Source of the DNA: Geobacteraceae bacterium | GTDB taxonomy: Bacteria > Desulfobacterota > Desulfuromonadia > Geobacterales > Geobacteraceae | NCBI GenBank assembly: GCA_023701365.1 | Contig: JAMPXD010000007.1 | Span: 1 to 44,754, forward strand | DNA: 44,754 nt | Reading direction: 5' to 3' | The notes under the pieces: generated by a model | Told to the model about the DNA's origin: nothing | Databases searched by the model: none | Seen by the model: only the letters and a program-made list of their open reading frames with translations | Made by a program: the position numbers and the translations under genes | Part shown: positions 32,633-40,257 of the stretch, piece by piece | Layout of the letters: every line of letters starts with the position of its first letter | Position numbering within the stretch: the first letter of the stretch is position 1

Positions 32633-33334
32633 ATGTCATGTACCAAACTCCATGACGGCCACAGGGGGCGTCTGCGGAAACGCTTTCAGGATGAAGGCCT
32701 TGACGGTTTCGAGGATCATCAGATTCTGGAACTGCTCCTGTTCCAGGTAATTCCCCGTGGTGATACGAACCCGATAGCCCACCGGTTGATGAATCGGTTT
32801 GGCTCGTTGTCGGCAGTGCTGGAAGCCGATCCGAAGGATGTTGCGACCGTGGAAGGAATCGGCGATAAGGGGGCTGCTTTCCTTGCGATGATTCCCCAGG
32901 TGACGCGCCGTTATTTTCATGACCGGGTTCTGCGGGACCGTCCGAAACTGAACAGTTCAGAAGCGGTGGCGGAGTATCTCATTCCTCTCATGGCGGGCCG
33001 GCCGGAGGAAGTTTTCTACGTCCTTTGCCTGGACACGCAATGCCGTGTCGTCTATCCGGCGCTCATCAGCGAAGGGACGATCAAGGAAGCCGCCGTCTAT
33101 CCGCGTCACGTAGTGGAAGAGGCGATCCGGCATCGGGCCGCAGCGGTCATCCTGGCCCACAATCATCCGGCCGGCACTAGCAAGCCGTCCCAACAGGACC
33201 ACCAGCTTACTCGCCTGCTTGTCCAAGCGCTGGGGCCTCTGGATATCAAGGTGCTGGACCATATCATTGTTGCCGGGAACCAAGCATTCAGCTTTGCTGT
33301 TGAAGGAATAATGCCCTCTTTCGAGATTCGTTGA
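32633..33334 (+). CDS. radC: RadC family JAB-domain protein
   Basis: A 233-residue RadC protein. The N-terminal helix-hairpin-helix part has VEGIGDKGAAFLA. The JAMM metal motif is HNHPAGTSKPSQQD, with the upstream LCLDTQCRVV and SEGTIKEAAVYPRHV typical of RadC. Despite its name, a direct DNA-repair role is doubtful, and RadC genes often sit in mobile and defence regions. Here it is the first gene before a type III restriction-modification system, with 95 bases between. AGGTGGA precedes the ATG. Confidence 0.93.
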   Translation: MSCTKLHDGHRGRLRKRFQDEGLDGFEDHQILELLLFQVIPRGDTNPIAHRLMNRFGSLSAVLEADPKDVATVEGIGDKGAAFLAMIPQVTRRYFHDRVLRDRPKLNSSEAVAEYLIPLMAGRPEEVFYVLCLDTQCRVVYPALISEGTIKEAAVYPRHVVEEAIRHRAAAVILAHNHPAGTSKPSQQDHQLTRLLVQALGPLDIKVLDHIIVAGNQAFSFAVEGIMPSFEIR

Positions 33335-33429
33335 GGAGTCAATGGCCGCAAGTAAACAGCGGCGGCCTAGATTCACCGGGCAAGTCGCAGGACAAGCCAG
33401 CCTAATATTTAAACAGGAGAACAGCCGCC

Positions 33430-35367
33430 TTGACCTCCAAATATGAACGATACTCCAAAGAAGAGCTGGTCCGCATCATCGATGAGCGGGACCGCAAACC
33501 ACGGTTCGGCCTGGTCTGGGAGCGGGACGAGATCGATCACGACCGCTCGCTGAATCAGGATTTCGTGGCACTGGACCTACTGCCGGAACATTCCTGCGGC
33601 GACGGGCCGTGGGGGAATCTTCTGATCGAGGGGGACAACTTCGATGCCCTGCGCTACCTGCGGATGACCCATGCCGGGCGGGTCAAGTGCATCTACATCG
33701 ACCCCCCCTACAATACCGGCAACAAAGACTTCATCTACAACGACCATTTCATCGACAAGGATGACGCCTACAAGCACAGCAAATGGCTGGAATACCTTTA
33801 CCGCCGCCTGCTGCTGTCCCGCGACCTGCTGGCCGAGGACGGCGTGTTGCTGGTTTCCATCAATGACGAGAACCGGGCCAAGCTTGAGCTGCTGCTGGAT
33901 CAGGCGTTGCCGGGGATGCGAATTGGTTCGTTCGTCTGGCGGAGTCGTACCGGCGGGAATGATACGGGTGGCGCCTTCCTGTCAAGCAACCACGAGCATG
34001 TTCTGGTGTACGGCGGTGCAGCATTCAGGTTTTCCGGTGACGAGAAGAGTTATTCGATGTACCGCCATCAAGACGGAGATCGGCTATTCCGACTGGATAA
34101 TCTGACCTCACCGAAAGATTATACGGAACGCCCCAACACCTATTACCCTGTTTATGATCCAGAAACCGACATCTGGTATCCATGCAACCCCGATTGTGTC
34201 TGGCGATTTTCCAGCAAGCACAAACTGAAACCTGGACAAAAGACCCGTAGTGATACGATGGAGGAGTTGGTTGAAAAGAAACTGATCTGGTTTCCAAGGA
34301 ATCAGCGAGTGGAAACCTATCCGACCATAGAGGCGCTGTTGACGGCCATTGACTCCGGTGATGTCCCCAAGAGTGCCAAGACACAGCTATTGCGCCGCGA
34401 CCTGCCTGAGCTGGAAGCGTGGGTTGGCAAGAAAATCGGTTTCGGACGCCCGGCCTTCAAGCGCTACAAAGAGACCCTGAAGAACGAGAACCAGCCGATT
34501 TCCTCGTGGCTGACGCCGAAATCCGAGGCCGACACCGCCATTGAAGAGCTGAACATGCCGATTGTCGGTACTACCGAGGAAGGCTCGAACCAGGTCAGAG
34601 AAATTTTGGGCGGGAAGGCTTTTTCCTATCCCAAACCCCTTTCCCTGATTCAAAACCTGATTGCCCAGGCCACCAGTTGTGACGACCTGGTCATGGACTT
34701 CTTCGCCGGGTCCGGCACCACGGCCCAGGCGGTGCTGGAACTGAACCGGGAGGATGGCGGCAGCCGCCGCTTCATCATGGTTTCCGCCACCGAGACAACC
34801 GGTGACGAGCCGGAGAAAAACATCTGCCGCGATGTCTGCGCCGAACGTATCCGCCGGGTAATCGGCGGCTACGGCGGCAAGGAAGGAACCGGCGGCGACT
34901 TCGCCTATCTGCGGGTGCGGCGCATACCACAAGAGGATGTACTGACGGAGATTGACCATTCCCAGGTCTGGACTGCGCTGCAGTTGATTCACCGGCAGAG
35001 TCTCAATTCTCTCCCTCCCATTCAAGGGGAGGGTCGGGGAGGGGATGGGGTAGATTACGGAATTACTGTAAGTTGCCAGAACAAAACCCATCCCCATCCT
35101 AACCTTCCCCTTGAAGGGGAAGGAACTAAAATCTCTAAATCCCTCCCTTCGCTTCTGGAATCGGTTGATTCTAGCAGCGGCCTTGTATATGTGACAGACT
35201 TGCACGAAAAGACCATCAACCGCATTGCCGCCCTGGCCGGGCAACTGCCGCACCTGACGGTCTATTCATGGCAGCCTGGGCTGTTGCGGGAGCGCCTCCC
35301 GGCCCAGGGAATCACGGTTGAACAGATCCCCCACTTCCTGGTAAACCGGCTGGGAGGTGTGTCATGA
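33430..35367 (+). CDS. mod: Type III restriction-modification DNA methyltransferase (Mod)
   Basis: A 645-residue N6-adenine methyltransferase of the beta class. The catalytic DPPYNTGNKDFIYND (motif IV) comes first, around residue 95, and the AdoMet motif MDFFAGSGTTAQAV comes later, the type III Mod order. It methylates the recognition site and also guides Res. The start appears to be TTG 33430 (MTSKYERYSKEELVRI), with AGGAG 11 bases before it. The C-terminal region contains an unusual stretch (SLPPIQGEGRGGDG and THPHPNLPLEGEG) coded by a palindromic repeat at 35008-35127. The stop overlaps the res start by four bases. Confidence 0.93.
   Translation: MTSKYERYSKEELVRIIDERDRKPRFGLVWERDEIDHDRSLNQDFVALDLLPEHSCGDGPWGNLLIEGDNFDALRYLRMTHAGRVKCIYIDPPYNTGNKDFIYNDHFIDKDDAYKHSKWLEYLYRRLLLSRDLLAEDGVLLVSINDENRAKLELLLDQALPGMRIGSFVWRSRTGGNDTGGAFLSSNHEHVLVYGGAAFRFSGDEKSYSMYRHQDGDRLFRLDNLTSPKDYTERPNTYYPVYDPETDIWYPCNPDCVWRFSSKHKLKPGQKTRSDTMEELVEKKLIWFPRNQRVETYPTIEALLTAIDSGDVPKSAKTQLLRRDLPELEAWVGKKIGFGRPAFKRYKETLKNENQPISSWLTPKSEADTAIEELNMPIVGTTEEGSNQVREILGGKAFSYPKPLSLIQNLIAQATSCDDLVMDFFAGSGTTAQAVLELNREDGGSRRFIMVSATETTGDEPEKNICRDVCAERIRRVIGGYGGKEGTGGDFAYLRVRRIPQEDVLTEIDHSQVWTALQLIHRQSLNSLPPIQGEGRGGDGVDYGITVSCQNKTHPHPNLPLEGEGTKISKSLPSLLESVDSSSGLVYVTDLHEKTINRIAALAGQLPHLTVYSWQPGLLRERLPAQGITVEQIPHFLVNRLGGVS
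35008..35127. repeat. Palindromic repeat inserted in frame in mod
   Basis: Left arm 35010-35050 and right arm 35087-35126 are complementary with some mismatches. Both carry the core CCCCTTGAA/TTCAAGGGG flanked by CCCATCCCC-type words. It looks like an interspersed non-coding element, yet it keeps the mod frame open through about 40 codons. Confidence 0.8.
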
Positions 35368-37808
35368 TCGTCAAACCCAAGGGATACCAGAGCGCCGCCA
35401 AGGACAATGTCCTGGAGATCTTCCGCTATGCCAGTGCCCAGATCGACGGAGCACCGGACCCGGACAGCCGCCGGGCGGCCAGCGCCCACAATGGCTGTGT
35501 GCTGATCCAGGCCCCCACCGGTGCGGGCAAGACCCTGATTGCCGGGCTGGTGGCAGAGGAGTTCTCAAAGGATACCAAAATTGTCTGGCTCTGGTTCACC
35601 CCCTTCGCCGGGTTGGTGGAACAGGCGCGCATCGCCATCAAAAGCCAGTTTCAGGGCTTGCGGGTGCGGGATATCGGCGCTGACCGGGTGGCGCACAGCA
35701 GCAGAAGCGGTGATGTGTTCGTAACCACATGGGCGGCGGTATCCGGGCGCAAGGATGGCAAACGGCTGCGTCGTGACGGTGATGAATCGGTGTCGCTGGA
35801 CGGTCTGCTGGAACAACTGCGACGGCACGGCTTCAAGATCGGCGTGCTGGTGGATGAAGCCCACCACACATTTACGACCGGAACGGAATCGGTCAAATAC
35901 TATCGTGAGGTTGTCCAGCCCGATTTCACCCTGATGATCACGGCGACGCCCGATGATCAGGACGCTGAGAACTTCCGCAAGGCATCCGGCATTGCTGTCA
36001 TGCACCGGATCACCGTCAGCCGCCTGGACGCAGTGGAAGCCGGTCTTATCAAGGATGGCATCAAGTCGGTGGCCTATCTGGCCGGTGACCAGCACCGGGA
36101 GCTGATCGATTTCGGCCTGGCCGCTCTGGGAGACGGCGTCAGGGTTCATAACGCTATCAAGTCTGAATTGGCAGCGGCGGGGATCGACCTGGTGCCGCTG
36201 CTGCTGGTGCAGGTATCATCCACCGACAAGAGCGTGGACAAGGCGCGCAAGGACCTGCTGGCCCTGGGTATTCCCGATGACGCCATTGCCGTTTATACCT
36301 CGGATGAACCGAGTGACGACCTGATGGCCGTGGCGCGTGACGAGGCCAAAGAAGTGTTGATCTTCAAGATGGCAGTGGCACTGGGCTTCGACGCCCCACG
36401 GGCTTTCACTCTGGTCTCCATGCGCGGCGCCCAGGACAAGGATTTCGGCACCCAGATCGTCGGCCGCATCCTGCGGGTGGACTGGCGGCTGCAAGGCCGC
36501 AACATCAGTGATTTTCTCAAATATGGATATGTGTTTCTGGCTGACGCGGAAAAACAGTCCGGCCTGGTCGGCGCCGCCGATCGCATCAATGACCTGCGCA
36601 CGGAACTTTCCAGTGTCAGCCCCTTTACCATGCTGGTCAAGATAGGCGAGACCGCCACGTTGCAGGTGGTGCAGAACGGTCAGCCGGCGCTTATACCCAA
36701 GACTTGGACACCACCAGTTCCGGCAAAGTACGCCGATACACCCGAATCCGTCTTGAAACCGCAGGTTTCCACTCAAGACCTTTTGACAGGATTCATCTTC
36801 CCGCCTCGGTCTGCAGAGCCTGATGACATCTACAACCCCACAGCGCCATCAACTCCCTCGTCCTCACCGGGGACAAAACAGTACGGATTACGCGCCGGGA
36901 TGCCGAGGATTTTCAAGAAAGAACAGCTTTCTCTCAATACCTCCGGGTTGTTGCAGTGTGTTGAGAAGCGGATCCGAATCGACGACAAAGTGTTTACCGA
37001 GGCCTTTCGCCAGGCGGTGAACATCAAACGCAAGGAAGTCGATATTTTCACTCACGATGTCAGCTACGGCGAGTTCCAGGCTCATCTGTCCGACGGTGAG
37101 ATTGCCCGACGGGCGCAACGTCTGCTGTTCGAGCCCGATTACCTCGACCCTCGGGATTTGCAGGCCGCGCTGGTAAACAAGCTGAAGGCGGAGATCAAGG
37201 AACGGGGGATATTTCTGGAGCTGCTTGATTCTCCGGAGAAGCTGCGCCGGGCGGTGCACCTGATTCTGGTCTCTCACCCGAATCTGCTGCGCGATACGGT
37301 ACGGGGATGTTGTGCCGATAACGCAGAGGTGGTGGATACTGCTCCATTGCCGGAGTCGGTTTCCTGGCCGAGCGGCTGTACAACGGCACTCCTCGGCGCT
37401 TACGGCGCGTACCCGCCGGATATGAACAATGACGAAACAGCCTTTGCGCAACTGCTGGATGCGGATATGAGCGGCACGGTGGAGTGGTGGCATCGCAACG
37501 AACCGCGCAAGCCCCATTCGGTTGGCCTGGTCATGCCGGACGGCAAGGGTTACTTCCCGGATTACATGGTCAAGGTGAAGGGGAGGAATAAGGGAGAGGG
37601 CATCCTCTTAATCGAGGTGAAGGGCGAATACCTCATCAATAGCCTGAATACCCCGGACAAGGCGTTGGCTTCCCACAAGGTTTACCGCAAGCCGTTGATG
37701 GTCATGAAGGAAATTTCCGGGCGCTGGATGACGCTGCGTTTCAACGAAAAGACCGGCAAAAACGAGCCGGACGCGATCTTCCGGGTTGAGGCGATGTCAG
37801 AGTATTGA
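35364..37808 (+). CDS. res: Type III restriction enzyme Res subunit (helicase-nuclease)
   Basis: An 814-residue SF2 helicase with nuclease domain. Motif I is QAPTGAGKTLIA, motif II is VDEAHHTF, motif III is TATPDD and motif VI lies in GTQIVGRILRVDWRLQGRN. The C-terminus carries a PD-(D/E)xK-type nuclease, YFPDYMVKVKG with ILLIEVKGEY. Together with Mod it cuts DNA with unmodified sites after ATP-driven sliding. It overlaps mod by four bases, so the subunits are coupled. All key motifs are intact, so the system looks active. Confidence 0.93.
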   Translation: MIVKPKGYQSAAKDNVLEIFRYASAQIDGAPDPDSRRAASAHNGCVLIQAPTGAGKTLIAGLVAEEFSKDTKIVWLWFTPFAGLVEQARIAIKSQFQGLRVRDIGADRVAHSSRSGDVFVTTWAAVSGRKDGKRLRRDGDESVSLDGLLEQLRRHGFKIGVLVDEAHHTFTTGTESVKYYREVVQPDFTLMITATPDDQDAENFRKASGIAVMHRITVSRLDAVEAGLIKDGIKSVAYLAGDQHRELIDFGLAALGDGVRVHNAIKSELAAAGIDLVPLLLVQVSSTDKSVDKARKDLLALGIPDDAIAVYTSDEPSDDLMAVARDEAKEVLIFKMAVALGFDAPRAFTLVSMRGAQDKDFGTQIVGRILRVDWRLQGRNISDFLKYGYVFLADAEKQSGLVGAADRINDLRTELSSVSPFTMLVKIGETATLQVVQNGQPALIPKTWTPPVPAKYADTPESVLKPQVSTQDLLTGFIFPPRSAEPDDIYNPTAPSTPSSSPGTKQYGLRAGMPRIFKKEQLSLNTSGLLQCVEKRIRIDDKVFTEAFRQAVNIKRKEVDIFTHDVSYGEFQAHLSDGEIARRAQRLLFEPDYLDPRDLQAALVNKLKAEIKERGIFLELLDSPEKLRRAVHLILVSHPNLLRDTVRGCCADNAEVVDTAPLPESVSWPSGCTTALLGAYGAYPPDMNNDETAFAQLLDADMSGTVEWWHRNEPRKPHSVGLVMPDGKGYFPDYMVKVKGRNKGEGILLIEVKGEYLINSLNTPDKALASHKVYRKPLMVMKEISGRWMTLRFNEKTGKNEPDAIFRVEAMSEY

Positions 37809-37907
37809 TCACGATGCTGCCGTCGGACTTGGGCAGGTCAGGTGGGAGGGTTGAATTGTTGATTGCCGAGGAGGGGGAGATACTCTGATGGAGGGGAAGT
37901 GCTAATA

Positions 37908-38045
37908 ATGGAAAAATATCCAACAGATGCAAATAATTGCTTGCATTGTACTGTTTTACGATATAATATCCCTGAACCTTGCGTACCAGATGCATATAAA
38001 TGGGGGTATTGCCATGAATACCAAAATCAAAAAGATATATGTTGA
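37908..38045 (+). CDS. Candidate tiny Cys-rich protein overlapping the ATPase start
   Basis: A 45-residue reading frame, MEKYPTDANNCLHCTVLRYN onward, with five cysteines: CLHC, EPCVPD, GYCHEY and a terminal C. The first four fit a small zinc-ribbon pattern. GGAGGGGAAG lies about ten bases before the ATG. It overlaps the next gene out of frame by 32 bases, which would couple translation. It is too short to be sure; chance coding is the main alternative. The rest of the 37809-38013 spacer shows nothing else. Confidence 0.35.
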   Translation: MEKYPTDANNCLHCTVLRYNIPEPCVPDAYKWGYCHEYQNQKDIC

Positions 38046-39294
38046 CGGCTACAAAAACCTTGTCGATTGCGAGGCCGAGCTGCACGACTTTAACGTGCTC
38101 GTTGGTCCCAACAATAGCGGCAAGAGCAATTTCCTGGAAATTTTCACTTTTGTGAACGCCCTGTTATTCGGTTCAGAAGAACACAAAAAGAACATCTTCG
38201 AGAGCGCAGCCACGCCGCGCGGACACGCTTCTACTTGCCATATAGATGGACACCAATGCAAACCCATCTCGATTTCTTTTCTTCTCGATCATTTTGAAGG
38301 CAGCATCATTAGGGAGATAGAATATTCCCTGTCCATTCAATGCGCCGATCCTTTCATTGGTGTTGATGCAAGCAAGAAAAATATCGGCTTTATAAGCGAA
38401 ACTCTGACTATTAAAGACAAGACTAAAACCGGCAAGCCCGTAACTTTATTCAGGCGGAATTCCAATGTAGTGGAAATAAATAAAGAGGGAAGATTTTCAA
38501 AACACAAGATAGACAAACTAACATCAACGTGTAATGCAATCAGGGTTTTGTTCCCTGATTTTGAAGGCTTAGATCCTATATTTACGCTTGCTATGTCTAT
38601 TCTGGCGGATCTGTTCTATACAAGGGTTGTGTTTATTTCCCCATATGAAGTAAGGAAGAGTATTTATGGTGGGAAAGGTGTTGTTTACGACCCTTCGAGA
38701 GCAACCTCGCTTGATATTTTGCCCGCGATTGCTGAGATAGAAAAAGATAAACTCTCATATAATCAATTTAAGAATGTCCTTTGTCAGATACTGGATATTG
38801 AGGATGCAAATTTATCTTCCTTCAAGCTGCCAGCAAACGTTAGGAAAGAGATAAAGGGGGCGCCGGAAGTGTTGCATATGTTCCAGCTTAAAATGCCGGG
38901 ACAACCTTTTTCCGATATCATGAATTTTTCTGACGGTACTCTGATGGTTGTTGCGATTCTGGTGCTTCTTATGTCGCCGGAAAAGGATTGTCCCCTCATA
39001 TGCATTGAGGAACCGGAGAATTGCCTGCATCCCAAGGCTTTGAAGACATTGCTGTCTTATCTTAAACAGAAAACTACGGACTTCCAAATCCTGGTCACAA
39101 CCCATTCTCCATTTCTGCTGAATCAGGTAAGCCCTGAAGATGTTATAGTCGCAGGTGTGCAGGATGATGGGAGCACTCATTTCGAACGGATAAGCAATTT
39201 AAAAGAACTTTACAGAAAACTGAGGAAGGGATTCATAAGCTTTGGCGATATGCTGGAGACCGGATTTAAGGAAGATGCAGGGGTTATATTCTGA
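38014..39294 (+). CDS. ABC-type (AAA_21/OLD-like) ATPase of a two-gene defence module
   Basis: A 426-residue SMC/OLD-like ATPase. Walker A is G31PNNSGKS, the signature region is NFSDGTLMV, Walker B is CPLICIEEPENCLHP, and the H-loop is VTTHSPFLL. There is no fused TOPRIM domain, as in split OLD systems, and the TOPRIM-like partner is the next gene (one-base overlap, TGATGA). I start at ATG 38014 (MNTKIKKIYVDGYKNL), with TGGGGGT before it. An in-frame ATG 29 codons upstream would add a hydrophobic stretch foreign to the family. It is AT-richer than its neighbours, a sign of transfer. Related pairs (PARIS, AbiL) abort phage infection. Confidence 0.88.
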   Translation: MNTKIKKIYVDGYKNLVDCEAELHDFNVLVGPNNSGKSNFLEIFTFVNALLFGSEEHKKNIFESAATPRGHASTCHIDGHQCKPISISFLLDHFEGSIIREIEYSLSIQCADPFIGVDASKKNIGFISETLTIKDKTKTGKPVTLFRRNSNVVEINKEGRFSKHKIDKLTSTCNAIRVLFPDFEGLDPIFTLAMSILADLFYTRVVFISPYEVRKSIYGGKGVVYDPSRATSLDILPAIAEIEKDKLSYNQFKNVLCQILDIEDANLSSFKLPANVRKEIKGAPEVLHMFQLKMPGQPFSDIMNFSDGTLMVVAILVLLMSPEKDCPLICIEEPENCLHPKALKTLLSYLKQKTTDFQILVTTHSPFLLNQVSPEDVIVAGVQDDGSTHFERISNLKELYRKLRKGFISFGDMLETGFKEDAGVIF

Positions 39295-39905
39295 TGACTC
39301 GGGCCGCGGCTAGACAAAAAGAAGTCGCCCTCATTTACGTGGAAGGAGATACTGAAGAGGAATTTTATACGGAGCTCCTCAAGAAATACCTGAATGGCAT
39401 TCCAAAGTCTGTCAGAAATATGAATGGAATCTATAATATTCATCGTAAAGTCTTGGGGAAGACCGAGGCATTTCTTTATAGCCATAAAGAAACAGTAGTA
39501 CGGGTATACTGTTGCATTGATCGGGAAAGCAGGGACCATAACCCCCCATTGGATATTGACGAGCTTCGCAAATCCTTTAAAGAGATCAAAGGCTTCAAAA
39601 GAGTCTTGAGTGTCGATGCCATAATCGCCACTCAAATGCTGGAGTCATGGTTTTTTCATGATATGGAAGGCATTTACAAGTTTTTGAGAGTCCCGCGTAA
39701 AGAAAGAAATCCCTCCAAATTCACCCCTCCCGAAAAGTTTACTCACATTCACTTGGCGAAATTGTTCGAACGTTACGACAAAACATATATCAAGGGCCAT
39801 AAGTGCGCAAATTTTATCAGCAACCTTGATATTGAAAATATATACAACAACTGTAGAGAGCTCAGAGAAGGGATTGAACTGATCAAACGGCAGGCTGGCA
39901 GATGA
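39294..39905 (+). CDS. TOPRIM-like (DUF4276/RloB-type) partner of the ATPase
   Basis: A 203-residue soluble protein. It begins with a TOPRIM-like strand-loop VALIYVEGDTEEEFY, where E17 would be the catalytic Glu. RVYCCIDRES then gives D76-x-E78, and ATQMLESWFFHDMEGIYKFL resembles the 'E-W' segment of DUF4276/RloB proteins. In ATPase-plus-TOPRIM defence pairs this subunit is the toxic nuclease released when the ATPase senses a phage factor. Its start overlaps the ATPase stop by one base. The family assignment is moderately sure; DUF4276 and RloB cannot be told apart by eye. Confidence 0.75.
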   Translation: MTRAAARQKEVALIYVEGDTEEEFYTELLKKYLNGIPKSVRNMNGIYNIHRKVLGKTEAFLYSHKETVVRVYCCIDRESRDHNPPLDIDELRKSFKEIKGFKRVLSVDAIIATQMLESWFFHDMEGIYKFLRVPRKERNPSKFTPPEKFTHIHLAKLFERYDKTYIKGHKCANFISNLDIENIYNNCRELREGIELIKRQAGR

Positions 39906-39914
39906 GGAAATATT

Positions 39915-40232
39915 GTGACTAAGATAAACCCCTCCAAAATAGTCCAAACCTCCACCCGCATCCTTCCACCGCTCAAGGAGCAGAGCGCTTATTTCTCACT
40001 CGACGCCGTCCCCTGGCGGGAGGTCTTCCCGGAGGTCAGTGGGAACGAGGCCGGCGCTGCTCTGCGGGGGCTGAGGCTGAGGGAGGATCTGACCCAATCC
40101 CGGCTCTCCGAGCTTACCGGCATCCCCCAGCGGCATATTTCCGAGATGGAAAACGGCAAGCGCGCCATCGGCAGGGAAATGGCGAAAAAGCTCGCGGCTG
40201 TGCTCCATAGCAGCTACAAGGTTTTTCTTTGA
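39915..40232 (+). CDS. XRE-type helix-turn-helix regulator
   Basis: A 105-residue DNA-binding protein. The HTH is LRGLRLREDLTQSRLSELTG followed by IPQRHISEMENGKRAIG. The N-terminal 40 residues are an unusual extension (ILPPLKEQSAYFSLDAVPWR). The start is GTG, with a weak GAGG upstream. It lies nine bases after the TOPRIM-like gene, so it could regulate the defence module. It could also be an antitoxin of a type II system whose toxin has been lost. Confidence 0.85.
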   Translation: MTKINPSKIVQTSTRILPPLKEQSAYFSLDAVPWREVFPEVSGNEAGAALRGLRLREDLTQSRLSELTGIPQRHISEMENGKRAIGREMAKKLAAVLHSSYKVFL

Positions 40233-40257
40233 TTACCGACACAATAAGGACTGACTC

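Noticed and set aside
38014-39905. Naming the ATPase-TOPRIM pair PARIS or AbiL outright
   Set aside because: The gene order and motifs are similar, but the effector family cannot be fixed by eye, so only a general description is given.
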